A stretch of DNA of 64,000 nucleotides from Oscillospiraceae bacterium (GCA_902786615.1 CADADE010000001.1:1-64000), one strand, 5' to 3'; positions 33,665-42,276 are shown, numbered from the stretch's first letter. A program made the numbers and translations. Notes: generated by a model not told the origin, from the sequence alone.

Positions 33665-34732
33665 ATGAAAATCGTTGTATTGGGCGGCGGCGTCAGCACG
33701 GAGCGGCAGGTGTCGCTCGTCACGGCGACCTCCGTCTGCAAGGCGTTGAGAAGTCTCGGCCATCAGGCGGTCTTTGTGGATCTCTATATGGGCCTTGAGG
33801 ATTATCACGGCAGACTGGAGGACGCCTTCGACGCGCCCGACGGGCTGGTGGGCAAGGTCGCCATCGACAAGACGGCTCCGGACCTGAATAAGGCGAAGGC
33901 CGCCCGCAAGCTCAAAAGTCCCAGCCGCATCGGCAAGGATGTGCTGGCCCTGTGCCAGCTTGCCGACTGCGTGTTTCTCGGCCTGCACGGCGCGGACGGG
34001 GAGGACGGCAAGATCCAGGCTGCGCTCGATCTGCTGGGCGTACCCTATACCGGCTCCGGTCCGCTTGCCAGCGCCATGGCCATGGATAAGGCGGTGGCCA
34101 AAAAAATCATGGAGAGCGCCAGGGTGCGCACGCCCGCGTGGCGGGAGCTCAGCTATACCGAGGCGGATATCCCGCGTCTCGTCGAAGAGCTGCCCGTGCC
34201 CTGCGCGGTGAAGGTGGTCAACGGCGGCTCGTCCATCGGCGTAGCCCTGCCGGAGACGAAGGAGGAGCTGGAAAAAGCCCTCTGGGAGCTTTCCCGCTTC
34301 CATACCCGCGTGATCGTGGAGGAGAAGATCCGGGGCAGGGAGATCACCCAGCCCATACTGGACGGCCATTACATGTCCGCCATCGAGATCGTTCCGCCCG
34401 CGGGCACCTATTTTAACTACGTCGCCAAGTACCAGAGCGGCGCGGAGGGCGCGCAGGAGATCTGCCCCGCCCGCATCAGCGAAGCCGAGCAGAAGGCCGT
34501 CGGCGAGGCGGCCTTGCAGTTTCACAGGGCGCTGGGCCTCGCGGTCTATTCCCGCGTGGACTTCATCCTGGACGACAAGGGGCAGCCCTGGTGCCTCGAG
34601 GTCAACACCCTGCCGGGCATGACCCCGGCCTCGCTCATTCCGCGCGCGGCGGCGGCGGAGGGCATGAGCTACGCCGAGCTCTGTGAGAAGATCGTGCTTT
34701 TGTCCCTGGAGGAGAGAAAAAAGGAGGCCTGA
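33665..34732 (+). CDS. ddl: D-alanine-D-alanine ligase
   Basis: 355 residues, ATP-grasp fold. N-terminal 'GGGVSTERQVSLVTATSV', the loop 'GLHGADGEDGKIQ', 'YTGSGPLASAMAMDK', the phosphate loop 'VNGGSSIGV' and 'LEVNTLPGMT' (metal site) match Ddl. It joins two D-alanines for the muramyl pentapeptide. The residue after the first Gly-rich loop is unusual (Thr-Glu-Arg rather than Ser-Ala-Glu), a small deviation at the substrate site. It is followed by yvcK six bases later. Confidence 0.92.
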   Translation: MKIVVLGGGVSTERQVSLVTATSVCKALRSLGHQAVFVDLYMGLEDYHGRLEDAFDAPDGLVGKVAIDKTAPDLNKAKAARKLKSPSRIGKDVLALCQLADCVFLGLHGADGEDGKIQAALDLLGVPYTGSGPLASAMAMDKAVAKKIMESARVRTPAWRELSYTEADIPRLVEELPVPCAVKVVNGGSSIGVALPETKEELEKALWELSRFHTRVIVEEKIRGREITQPILDGHYMSAIEIVPPAGTYFNYVAKYQSGAEGAQEICPARISEAEQKAVGEAALQFHRALGLAVYSRVDFILDDKGQPWCLEVNTLPGMTPASLIPRAAAAEGMSYAELCEKIVLLSLEERKKEA

Positions 34733-34738
34733 GCGCCT

Positions 34739-35689
34739 GTGAAAAAAATCGTCGTTTTCGGCGGCGGAACCGGGCTTTCCTGCCTGCTGTCGGGCCTGAA
34801 GCTTTTCCCCGTGGACGTCACGACCGTCATCGCGGTCAGCGACAACGGCAGCAGCACCGGCGTACTGAAAAAGGAGCTGGACATTCCCGCCGTGGGCGAT
34901 GTGGGCAAGGTGCTTATCTCCATGGCAAATGTGGATGAGGACTTCACTCGCCTGCTGCGCTATCGCTTCTCCCGGGACGGGAGCCTTTATAACCACCCCG
35001 TGCGCAACATCATGCTCGCCGCGCTCATCGACCTCAAGGGAAGCCTCACCGAGGCCACGCGCTACATGTGCTCCCTGCTCAACGTAAAGGGAACGGTACT
35101 CCCGCTGACCGAGGAAAAAGTGAAGCTGGTGGGGGAAAACGCCGATCACGAGCGGGAATTTTACGGCCAGGTGGAGGTAAGCCGCAATATCCGCAGTATC
35201 GCGCGGCTCAACTACGACCACGATGTGCATGTGGGGCAGGAGGTCGTCTCCCACATTCTGGACAGCGACCTCATCGTGTTCAGTCCCGGCAGCCTCTACA
35301 CCAGCATCCTGCCGCACCTGCTTGCGGAGGAAGCTGTGCAGGCCATCGGGCAAAGCAGGGCGCCCATCCTCTATGTCTGCAACCTGGTCACGCAGCCGGG
35401 GGAGACGGATCACTACCAGGTGAGCAACCATCTGAAGGTGCTGAACCAGTATCTGGGCGAGCGGCGGGTGGACATTGTCCTCGCGAACAACGCCGAAATC
35501 GACCCCGCCGTCGCGGACGTCTATCTGACAAAAGAAAACAAAACCCCGGTCCTGCTGGACCGGGAAGAGATCGAGCCGCTCGGCGCGCAGATCGTGGAGG
35601 ATGATCTTCTCAGCCTGGAAGACGGCAGCGTCCGCCACGACGCCATGAAAACGGCGTTTCTGATTTTCTCGTATCTCATGGGGAAATAA
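34739..35689 (+). CDS. yvcK: YvcK/GlmR-family UDP-sugar-binding regulator
   Basis: 316 residues of the CofD/YvcK Rossmann family: 'VVFGGGTGLSCLLSGLK', 'AVSDNGSSTGVLKKE' and 'DLIVFSPGSLYTSILPHL'. In Bacillus, YvcK (GlmR) binds UDP-GlcNAc and directs carbon into wall precursors. Its place after alr-ddl suits that role. GTG 34739 is the start, with AAGGAGG at 34721-34727. It differs from the usual rapZ-yvcK-whiA context of Firmicutes, which is not seen here. It is shorter at the C-terminus than some homologs. Confidence 0.85.
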   Translation: MKKIVVFGGGTGLSCLLSGLKLFPVDVTTVIAVSDNGSSTGVLKKELDIPAVGDVGKVLISMANVDEDFTRLLRYRFSRDGSLYNHPVRNIMLAALIDLKGSLTEATRYMCSLLNVKGTVLPLTEEKVKLVGENADHEREFYGQVEVSRNIRSIARLNYDHDVHVGQEVVSHILDSDLIVFSPGSLYTSILPHLLAEEAVQAIGQSRAPILYVCNLVTQPGETDHYQVSNHLKVLNQYLGERRVDIVLANNAEIDPAVADVYLTKENKTPVLLDREEIEPLGAQIVEDDLLSLEDGSVRHDAMKTAFLIFSYLMGK

Positions 35690-35701
35690 CAGAATAAAAA
35701 G

Positions 35702-35740
35702 CAGGTGCACAGCGTCTTTTTCACTGTGCACCTGTTTTTT
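35702..35740. terminator. Terminator between yvcK and rsgI
   Basis: CAGGTGCACAG (35702-35712) and CTGTGCACCTG (35724-35734) followed by TTTTTT. It ends the alr-ddl-yvcK transcript and touches the rsgI stop codon. Confidence 0.88.
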
Positions 35741-36803
35741 ACGGCCTCGGACCGCCGCCGGACTGGGGGCCGGGACCCCCGCCGGGGCTGTGCTCCATAC
35801 TGCCCGGCGCCGCGCCCTGATTCCAGGGGGCGGCGTTTTGCATTGTGCCGTCATCCCGTGCGTGCATGCCGCCGGGCTGCGGTTCCATGCCCGTCGGGGC
35901 GCTCTGTGGGCTGTGGCTGTCAGACATCGGGTTCCCGCCCGGAAGCTCCTGACGCTGCCCGTCCGTCTGCGAAAGCGCGGGCGCGCTCTCCGTGCCGAAC
36001 TGCGGGCGGTCAAAACCGGGCTGCGTCTGCTGTGCGTCCATACCCGGTTCCCGGATCGGCGCGGGCGCGTCCGGTTGGAACGACGCCTGACCCTTGTCGC
36101 GGTCAAGCTGCTGCAGGATATCCCGGATGGGGCGGTCGGCCCAGTCCGCGGGGACGAAGTCCGCGCCCTCGCGCTCGCTGAGCTCGTGCAGCATGTGCCG
36201 CCTGCCGGCGCTCATGCCCTCTTCGCGGGCGGCGTCCAGCTCCTCGCGGCTCACGGTCAGGCCGCGCACCCCAAGGCCGTCGCGGTTCCGGCAGAGATCT
36301 GTTTCCAGCTCGCGGATGAGCCGTTCGGAATGCGCGTCCGCCCCGGTCCCGGCGGCAAGCACGATCTCGTCCGACTCCCCCCTGAGCCAGTTGCCCGCCT
36401 CCAGCTGTGTGACGGAGGCCTCGATCGCGTCGCCGATGCGGCGGTTGACGAGCTGTGTCTTGTCCATCCCGGCGAGCATTTCGCGCCCGTCCTCATTTAC
36501 GCCCTCCACCGAGAGCACATAGTCAAAGCGATTGATGGTGTATTCCAGAGAAGGGTTCACGTCGAGACTCACCACCCCGTAGGGCGTAGCGTAGGCCACG
36601 CCGCCGCCGATGGCGGTCACCAGCACCGCCGCGGCCGCAACGGAGGAGATGAAGCGCAGCCACTTCGGCCTTCGGCGCTTCTGCGCGTGTACCTCCACGA
36701 TCTGCCCGAGGGCGTAGCCCGCGTCCGCAAGCTTGACGACGCGCCCGTCGTCGCACAGCGCGGCGGCCTGACCGCCCACAAGATCCACGATCACTGCCTT
36801 CAC
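35739..36803 (-). CDS. rsgI: RsgI-type anti-sigma factor
   Basis: 354 residues. The N-terminal cytoplasmic RsgI domain ('MKAVIVDLVGGQAAALCDDG', starting from GTG 36803) binds SigI. A membrane segment follows (about 50-72), then the outside domain with 'GVVSLDVNPSLEYTINRFDY', the hallmark of RsgI self-cleavage regions. The tail (about 240-354) is Pro/Gln/Gly-rich and disordered, unlike the carbohydrate-binding tails of cellulosome RsgIs. AAAGGAGG precedes the GTG, which overlaps the sigI stop (GTGA). It should hold SigI until an outside signal frees it. Confidence 0.85.
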   Translation of the reverse strand: MKAVIVDLVGGQAAALCDDGRVVKLADAGYALGQIVEVHAQKRRRPKWLRFISSVAAAAVLVTAIGGGVAYATPYGVVSLDVNPSLEYTINRFDYVLSVEGVNEDGREMLAGMDKTQLVNRRIGDAIEASVTQLEAGNWLRGESDEIVLAAGTGADAHSERLIRELETDLCRNRDGLGVRGLTVSREELDAAREEGMSAGRRHMLHELSEREGADFVPADWADRPIRDILQQLDRDKGQASFQPDAPAPIREPGMDAQQTQPGFDRPQFGTESAPALSQTDGQRQELPGGNPMSDSHSPQSAPTGMEPQPGGMHARDDGTMQNAAPWNQGAAPGSMEHSPGGGPGPQSGGGPRP

Positions 36804-37525
36804 GAAGCCGCCCCCTCCTTTACAAATTTCAGGTACTCCGCAAGCTGCGGATAATCGTCGCTGAGAATCAAAGCTGCCATGATGATATATTTCCGATAGC
36901 GGTCGAGCGTCTTGCGGGATACGCCGCTGAGACTGTGAAGCTGCGCCATGGGGAGCTTGCGGTTCTGCCGCAGGAGCGCCACCAGAAGGGGCGGGTCTTT
37001 CAGAAGCCCCCGGATGGCAGCGGCGCACTCGCGCCGCGTTTTCTCCTGCTGGGGCGAGCATTCCGTGAGATCGAAGAAACGGAAGCCATACTCGTTCAGC
37101 ATCGCGTTTGCCGCCACAATTTCGTCGTGCAGGCTGCGGTCCGAAGCCTCCACGCTGTCGCGCACCACGGCGAGATAGACGTTCTCGTCGTCCTCGCCCG
37201 GCTCGGCGGAGCCGTCGAGCACATGCGGCGCGACGCTCAGCTCCCCGGCGCGGCGCGCCTCGCTGCGGTAGGCGTCCACCAGCTCCCGGCGGATCAGCAT
37301 CTGCGCGAAGGGCAGAAAGTCCCCCTTCGTCTCGTCGTACAGGTCAACGGCCTGGGAAAAGGCGCACAGAGCCACAGACCATTCGTCGTCGCTCTTGCCG
37401 ACGTAATGCCGGCATACCGTGGCGGCGGTTCTGAGAATGGTCTGCTCCTGCGCCTGTATCAGTTGTTCCCGCGCGCGCTCATCCTTCGATGCGCGCAGCG
37501 CCAGCGCATTGACTGACTGCTGCAT
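36800..37525 (-). CDS. sigI: RNA polymerase sigma factor SigI
   Basis: 241 residues, a sigma-70-like factor of the SigI group. 'SVALCAFSQAVDLYDETKGD' and 'FLPFAQMLIRRELVDAYRSE' match region 2; the C-terminal 'RQNRKLPMAQLHSLSGVSRK' plus 'TLDRYRKYI' is the SigI-type DNA-binding end. GGGAG six bases before ATG 37525 decides it over 37540. SigI responds to heat or polysaccharide signals in other Firmicutes through RsgI, encoded in the next gene. A SigI-type promoter before the operon could not be seen with confidence. Confidence 0.88.
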   Translation of the reverse strand: MQQSVNALALRASKDERAREQLIQAQEQTILRTAATVCRHYVGKSDDEWSVALCAFSQAVDLYDETKGDFLPFAQMLIRRELVDAYRSEARRAGELSVAPHVLDGSAEPGEDDENVYLAVVRDSVEASDRSLHDEIVAANAMLNEYGFRFFDLTECSPQQEKTRRECAAAIRGLLKDPPLLVALLRQNRKLPMAQLHSLSGVSRKTLDRYRKYIIMAALILSDDYPQLAEYLKFVKEGAAS

Positions 37526-37543
37526 AGACACTCCCTGCAATAC

Positions 37544-37577
37544 GCGGGCCGGAACGGAAATCCCGGCCCGCGTTTTT
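37544..37577 (+). terminator. Hairpin with T tract between sigI and the Gly/Pro-rich protein gene
   Basis: GCGGGCCGG (37544-37552) and CCGGCCCGC (37563-37571), followed on the plus strand by GTTTTTT. Genes on both sides are on the minus strand, where the hairpin lacks a following T tract, so it may separate the two messages by stalling or by protection. Confidence 0.5.
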
Positions 37578-37582
37578 TCAGA

Positions 37583-38296
37583 TCAGGTATTGCTGTTGGT
37601 GCTGGTGGTATTGGTATTGCCGCTGCCGGTTTCGACTCTCTCCGGCGGGGTCATGCCGCGCCCGCCCTGCATGCCCTCGGGCGGGGTCATGTCGTTTTCA
37701 CCGGCGGGCAGCTCCGGGGGCGTCATGCCGTTCTCGCCCTCGGGCAGCTCGGGAGGATTGACGTTTGCGATCTCGATCCCGGCCTTGGTCAGCGCCTCGT
37801 TCAGCGCGTCGCGGGCCTCCTTGACCGCGGCCTCCGCGTTCTCGCGGGAGTCCGTGTCGGCGTTTCTCAGCGCCTCCATGGCAGACTGCACGTTTTTAAG
37901 CAGCGTCTGAAGCTCGGTCTTGGTATCGCCGTCGTCCAGGGCGTCGATTGCCGCGCTGAGATCCCTGTCCATCGGGCCGAAGCCGCCGTGACCGCCAAAG
38001 CCGCCGCGACCGCCGAAGCCACCGCGACCGCCAAACTGACGGCCGCCGTCAGGAGCAGACTGCCCATCCGGGGGAGTCTGACCGTCAAAGCCGGACTGCC
38101 CGTCCGGGGGAGTCTGGCTGTCAAAGCCAAACTGTCCGCCGGGGCCGCCCGGTCCGGGGCCGAAGCCGTGCTGCCCGCCGTTGGGGCCGCCCATGCCCTC
38201 TGCCCGCGCGGCGCCAGTGCCGACGACGCAAAACCCAAGCGTCAGGATCACCAGCAGGATCCCGACAACTGCGCGCTTCATTTTGTATGTTTTCAT
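37583..38296 (-). CDS. Secreted Gly/Pro-rich repeat protein
   Basis: 237 residues. AAAGGAG precedes ATG 38296. Signal peptide 'MKTYKMKRAVVGILLVILTL' continues to ARA. The mature part has repeats: 'TPPDGQSGFDG' units, Gly-Gly-Phe-Gly units ('GGRGGFGGRGGFGGHGGFG'), then a short helical segment (about 130-185), and three 'MTPPE' units at the end. It is low-complexity and probably disordered outside the cell. The Pro/Gly/Gln composition resembles the tail of RsgI two genes downstream, hinting at a shared location or partner. Function unknown. Confidence 0.7.
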   Translation of the reverse strand: MKTYKMKRAVVGILLVILTLGFCVVGTGAARAEGMGGPNGGQHGFGPGPGGPGGQFGFDSQTPPDGQSGFDGQTPPDGQSAPDGGRQFGGRGGFGGRGGFGGHGGFGPMDRDLSAAIDALDDGDTKTELQTLLKNVQSAMEALRNADTDSRENAEAAVKEARDALNEALTKAGIEIANVNPPELPEGENGMTPPELPAGENDMTPPEGMQGGRGMTPPERVETGSGNTNTTSTNSNT

Positions 38297-38397
38297 TTCT
38301 TCTGTCTCCTTTCTTGCGGGGCTTTTGCCCCCTACACCTAAGAATACGAAAGGCGGGACGGAAAAAATGGGGTCGCGCGAAAAAATTTTTGAAAAAA

Positions 38398-39819
38398 TCA
38401 ATCGGAGGGCTGGTCGGGGTTTGCCGCGTCAATGCGCTCCTTGGCCTCGCGCCCTGCGCGCAGGAGCTTTTCGAGCGTGTCGTAATCCTCGTTTTCGATG
38501 GCCGTGCGAAGCTGGGTGATGTTTCGCACCAGGTCGTCGATCTCGGGCAGGAGCGCGTCCTTGTTCCAGATGAAAAGCTCCTTCCACACGCGCTCGTCCA
38601 GGCAGGCGATACGGGTCATGTCCTTGTAGCTGCCGCCGGAGAAGCCGACATAGTTGGTGGACACGGGGCTTTTGACATAGGAGTTGGAGACGATGTGCGC
38701 CAGCTGCGAGGTGTGGGCGATCATGTGATCCTGCACCTCGGCCCCGGCGACGGTGATGCGCCCGAAGCCGACGGAGCGGAAGAAGCTGCCGAGCTCATCG
38801 ATATCGCCGGGCAGGGTGGCGGCGCTCGGAACCAGGATCATGCTGGCCCCCTTGTAGAGATCGCCGAAGGAGCGCTCATACCCCGCGTGGGCGAGACCCT
38901 GCATCGGGTGACCGCCGGTAAAGCGCACGCCGTATTCTTTCGCAAGCGGCCCGATGGAGTCCACGATGCGCGTCTTCACGCCGACCAGATCCACCGCGAG
39001 CGCCCCGCGCTTCATGAGCGGGATCTTCTCACGCAGGTACTTCTCCGTCGCCGCGGGATACATGCCGACGATCAGCAGGTCGCAGTCGGCAAAGTCCGCG
39101 TCCTCGGCAATGGCATCGATCGCGCCGTCCGCCACGGCCTTTTCCGCGACGGCGCGGGTGCGGTTCCAGCCCAGCACGCGGCAGTCGGTGTTCTTCTTGA
39201 TGGCCTTGGCCATCGAGCCGCCGATCAGGCCGAGACCCGCCACAATGACGGTCTTGCTGATGAGGTGCATGGCTTTGATGAGCACGAACTCCGTCATGTT
39301 GCGGGAGTCGTCCTCCATGTTCTCCGCCACGAGATGCAGCCCGAACATCTCCCCGGCGTTGCGGCGGCACAGTACCGCCGTGGTCTCCGGCAGGCTCCCG
39401 TCCGCCAGCATGCGCGCGGCGAGGGCGGTGTCCTCCATCTCCAGGAGCTTGCAGTCGCCATAGTGGTTGCGCAGGTTGTTGCGGCACTGGCCGAGAGCCT
39501 GGATGTGGGAGGCGATGGTGTCAAACTTGCTGTCGGCGCTTTTGGAGAACAGACAGTGGTGGACGCTCAGCCACTGGGCGTCGATGACCCGGTGGTTCAG
39601 CGTGCTGAGGGCGTTGTCGGATTCCCCCACGGCCCCGGCCATGAGGTTTCTGGTCGCCATGACGCCGTAGTCGGCCTGCCCGGTTTTGAGCATGTCGATG
39701 ACGCCCTGGGAGTGGACGGCGGGGATATATTCCGGGGCGATAAAGCCCTGGTTCTGGGCAAAGAGGACGCTGACAGCCTCGGAGTTGCTGCCGGGGATTC
39801 CCTGATACGCGATCTTCAT
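38398..39819 (-). CDS. Prephenate dehydratase-like / prephenate dehydrogenase fusion
   Basis: 473 residues. Residues 1-182 have the prephenate dehydratase fold: 'MKIAYQGIPGSNSEAVSVLF', 'ADYGVMATRN' and 'NMTEFVLI'. In active dehydratases the last motif reads Thr-Arg-Phe; here it is Thr-Glu-Phe (176-178), and the 'ENS' site reads Arg-Asn-Leu. Residues 190-455 are a TyrA-type dehydrogenase: NAD motif 'GLGLIGGS' (195-202), 'GGHPMQG' (302-308) and 'HTSQLAH' (369-375). It should make 4-hydroxyphenylpyruvate for tyrosine; the front domain may be inactive or only bind a ligand. GGAG precedes ATG 39819. Confidence 0.82.
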   Translation of the reverse strand: MKIAYQGIPGSNSEAVSVLFAQNQGFIAPEYIPAVHSQGVIDMLKTGQADYGVMATRNLMAGAVGESDNALSTLNHRVIDAQWLSVHHCLFSKSADSKFDTIASHIQALGQCRNNLRNHYGDCKLLEMEDTALAARMLADGSLPETTAVLCRRNAGEMFGLHLVAENMEDDSRNMTEFVLIKAMHLISKTVIVAGLGLIGGSMAKAIKKNTDCRVLGWNRTRAVAEKAVADGAIDAIAEDADFADCDLLIVGMYPAATEKYLREKIPLMKRGALAVDLVGVKTRIVDSIGPLAKEYGVRFTGGHPMQGLAHAGYERSFGDLYKGASMILVPSAATLPGDIDELGSFFRSVGFGRITVAGAEVQDHMIAHTSQLAHIVSNSYVKSPVSTNYVGFSGGSYKDMTRIACLDERVWKELFIWNKDALLPEIDDLVRNITQLRTAIENEDYDTLEKLLRAGREAKERIDAANPDQPSD

Positions 39820-39910
39820 GAGGAACACTCCATTCAAAAAATAAATATCGACGAAACTTTACCACTTTGCAGCGGTATTATCAAGCGTGAAAGACAGAAT
39901 TCATGAAAGC

Positions 39911-39937
39911 GGGGCCATCTCAGCTTGAGACAGCCCC
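39911..39937 (-). terminator. Terminator of azlCD
   Basis: GGGGCTGTCTCA pairs with TGAGATGGCCCC on the minus strand with one mismatch (39911-39937), 17 bases after the azlD stop, followed by GCTTTCAT. The T tract is weak. Confidence 0.55.
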
Positions 39938-39954
39938 AAAATATTGGCAGAGTT

Positions 39955-40266
39955 TCAGAATACCACCTGTACCAAAATCATGTAAATCGCCGTGCCGCCG
40001 AGGATGCTGATAAGCGAGCTTCGCTTCCAGAGCTGGAGCCCCACGATGCAGAGGGCCGAAATCAGCTCCGGCATGCCGTAGGGCGCGGCGGTGAAGCGCA
40101 CATCCTTAAAGCAGTAGATGACCAGCATCCCGATGAGCGCCGGGGGCAGGACGCGCCCCAGGTACGCAATATAGGGCGGCGTACTTTTGCGGAAGACCAG
40201 AAACGGCAGAAAGCGCAGCAGCGCCGTCACGGCGGCCATGGTCAGGATGATGCCCACTTCCTTCAT
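39955..40266 (-). CDS. azlD: AzlD-family small subunit of a branched-chain amino-acid exporter
   Basis: 103 residues starting 'MKEVGIILTMAAVTALLRFL', with three to four membrane segments and 'RVLPPALIGMLVIYCFKDV', typical of AzlD. ATG 40266 overlaps the azlC stop (ATGA), so the two subunits are translated together. Partners export branched-chain amino acids or analogues. Confidence 0.9.
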   Translation of the reverse strand: MKEVGIILTMAAVTALLRFLPFLVFRKSTPPYIAYLGRVLPPALIGMLVIYCFKDVRFTAAPYGMPELISALCIVGLQLWKRSSLISILGGTAIYMILVQVVF

Positions 40267-40952
40267 ACCTGCGCCTCCTCTCTCTTGCGAAGCAGCGTGA
40301 GGATCAGCGTCATGAGCACCAGCGCGGGGATCAGAAAGTTCTCCGACCCGAAAACGACAAGGCACAGGAGCGTGCTCAGAAGCCCCGTGATCGCGGGAAC
40401 GTGGTCATGCATGGTGATCCACTGCTCGGTAAAGGACGCGACGAAGAGCGCCGTCATGGAAAATTCCAGACCCTTCGTGGAGAAGGGCAGCACCTCGCCC
40501 AGAAGATTGCCCAGCACGCAGCCCGTGATCCAGTAGCAGTGGTTAAAGAGCGTGACCAGAAAACGGTACTGCGGCTCGTCCTCCTTCGAGACGGGGAGAT
40601 ACTTGTCGCTCATGATCGAATAGGTCTCGTCCGTGAGGCCGTAGATCATATAGGGCTTGTATTTGCCCATGCCCTTGTATTTGTCCACCAGCGAGATGCT
40701 GTAGAAGAGGTGGCGCGCCTGCACCATCAGGGTGGTGAGCGCCGTGGTCAGGATCGAGGCCCCGCCCGCAAGCAGGCTCACGCCCACATACTGCATGGTG
40801 CCCGCGTAGATGATGACGGACATGAAGAGGGCCCAGCCGGGGCCGTAGCCGGCGTTGTGCAGCAGCAGGCCGAAGCCCATGCCCAGCACGATATATCCCG
40901 CCATCACGGGAATGGAGGTTTTGAATGCCAGTCTGATTACTTTCTTTTTCAT
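40263..40952 (-). CDS. azlC: AzlC-family branched-chain amino-acid permease
   Basis: 229 residues with about six to seven membrane segments. 'PVMAGYIVLGMGFGLLLHNA', 'MSVIIYAGTMQYVGVSLL' and 'YGLTDETYSIM' match the family. With AzlD it forms an export pore for branched-chain amino acids. No Lrp-type regulator gene is adjacent, which is the usual neighbour in Bacillus. Confidence 0.92.
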   Translation of the reverse strand: MKKKVIRLAFKTSIPVMAGYIVLGMGFGLLLHNAGYGPGWALFMSVIIYAGTMQYVGVSLLAGGASILTTALTTLMVQARHLFYSISLVDKYKGMGKYKPYMIYGLTDETYSIMSDKYLPVSKEDEPQYRFLVTLFNHCYWITGCVLGNLLGEVLPFSTKGLEFSMTALFVASFTEQWITMHDHVPAITGLLSTLLCLVVFGSENFLIPALVLMTLILTLLRKREEAQV

Positions 40953-40988
40953 GCGTTGCGCTGTTCTCCTTGCTGTGGGTGATGTGCG

Positions 40989-42038
40989 TTATTCGTGCAG
41001 CTCGAGCGGCAATCCGTCCGGATCGTGGAAGAAGGTCATTTTCCGCCCGGTGAAGCTGTCGGTGCGGATCGGCTCGCACGCGATGCCGCGCGCTTCCAGC
41101 GCCGTTACCGTCTCTTCGATGTTCTCCACGCGAAACGCCAGGTGCCGAAGCCCGCAGGCCTCGGGGTAGGAGGGGCGCTTCGGCGGATTTTCCGGCGCGA
41201 AGATTTCAAGCTCCGTCTCGTCGTTCAGACGCAGATCGAGCTTCCAGTCCTTTTTCTCGGGCCGGTAGTTTTCCCGCAAAACGGCAAAGCCGAGCTTGTC
41301 CACGTAAAACGCGCGGGCCGCCGCGTAATCCGAGACAATGATGGCGATATGATGAACGGCGGAGAGCTTCAAAGCGGAGCTTTCACAGGCGCGTCCGACG
41401 AAGCGTTTGATTTCCTGCGCCAGAAGGCGGAAGACGTTTGCCACCAGATAGCCGTCGGCGATCGCGTGGTTCAGACGCACGGTCACGGGCATGACAAGTC
41501 TACCGTTTTCTTCCCTGTATTTTCCCCAGTTGATGATCGGCGCAAAATACAGATAGCCGTCGGGCAGCTCAAGGTGCAGGGAATCATAAGAGAGCCACGA
41601 GATGTACGACGCCTCAAACCAGTTCGGGTGGTTTGCCGCGTCAAGGCCGTAGTCCCGCGTCTTCTTTGCCTTCTCGACATCCCGCAGGGCGGCGGCGTAG
41701 AACTTCTCGTAGTCCTCGTCGTATTCTGTATAGACGGGGGTGCAGGTTTCCGTATCCTCATGAAAGACATAGTGCGTGGGGTGGATCACGTCATAGCAGA
41801 TCAGCTCGTCCGTCTGCCAGAGATAGCCCATCCTGTAGTCCTCGCGCGAGTTCAGCACCTTCGAGAGAATATACAGGAAGTTGAGATAAAACTTCGTCCC
41901 GGTTTTCCTCGAATAGGCGGCGAGCTCCGTGACGTCGATGCGCGCCGTCATGGAGACGGAACATTTGCAGTCCTCCGAAAAGTGGCGGAACACGCCCTTT
42001 CGATAGTAAGTCTCTTTGTCAATGATTTTATAGTTCAT
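40989..42038 (-). CDS. Chloramphenicol acetyltransferase-like / VOC (glyoxalase-fold) fusion
   Basis: 349 residues. Residues 1-215 resemble type A chloramphenicol acetyltransferases: 'FRHFSEDCKCSVSMTARIDV', 'HPTHYVFHED', and the catalytic His in 'RLNHAIADGYLV'. Residues 225-349 are a VOC domain: 'LSAVHHIAIIVSDYAAARAF', 'LRHLAFRVENIEETV' and 'FHDPDGLPLELHE' with the metal His/Glu positions of the SMU1112c-like group. The join is a continuous frame with no stop. CAT-like proteins of gut Clostridia often acetylate other substrates; drug resistance is not assured. GAGG precedes ATG 42038. Confidence 0.8.
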   Translation of the reverse strand: MNYKIIDKETYYRKGVFRHFSEDCKCSVSMTARIDVTELAAYSRKTGTKFYLNFLYILSKVLNSREDYRMGYLWQTDELICYDVIHPTHYVFHEDTETCTPVYTEYDEDYEKFYAAALRDVEKAKKTRDYGLDAANHPNWFEASYISWLSYDSLHLELPDGYLYFAPIINWGKYREENGRLVMPVTVRLNHAIADGYLVANVFRLLAQEIKRFVGRACESSALKLSAVHHIAIIVSDYAAARAFYVDKLGFAVLRENYRPEKKDWKLDLRLNDETELEIFAPENPPKRPSYPEACGLRHLAFRVENIEETVTALEARGIACEPIRTDSFTGRKMTFFHDPDGLPLELHE

Positions 42039-42176
42039 GCGCGTCGACCTCACAAATCCCGATCCGTTCCGATTTTGTCATAACGCCTGCCACAGGCGAT
42101 TTTACCGCAAGAAACCGGATTCTTCAAGGGGAGCTTTCCAAAAGAGCGTACATCAAGGTAAAAATTCGGTCATATG

Positions 42177-42203
42177 AAAAGCGCCGCGGTCTGCGGCGCT
42201 TTT
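42177..42203. terminator. Terminator of the GH94 gene
   Basis: AAAAGCGCCGC (42177-42187) and GCGGCGCTTTT (42193-42203), 11-bp stem with T tracts on both strands. It lies 74 bases beyond the cellobiose phosphorylase stop; the region up to 42038 upstream of the CAT-VOC gene has nothing else clear. Confidence 0.85.
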
Positions 42204-42276
42204 CTTCGTGAGAATGGAAAATTCCATGATGGCTTGGCATATTGGGACAGAAGCAAAGCTTTTCTCTTTCACTGTT

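Noticed and set aside
33632..36106. Open frame of 824 codons on the minus strand
   Set aside because: Antisense to ddl and yvcK; only shadow coding.
37988..38150. Repeats resembling a CRISPR or tandem satellite
   Set aside because: They are codon-level repeats coding Gly-Gly-Phe-Gly and Pro-Pro-Asp-Gly units of the secreted protein; no regular unique spacers. No CRISPR array is seen in the window.
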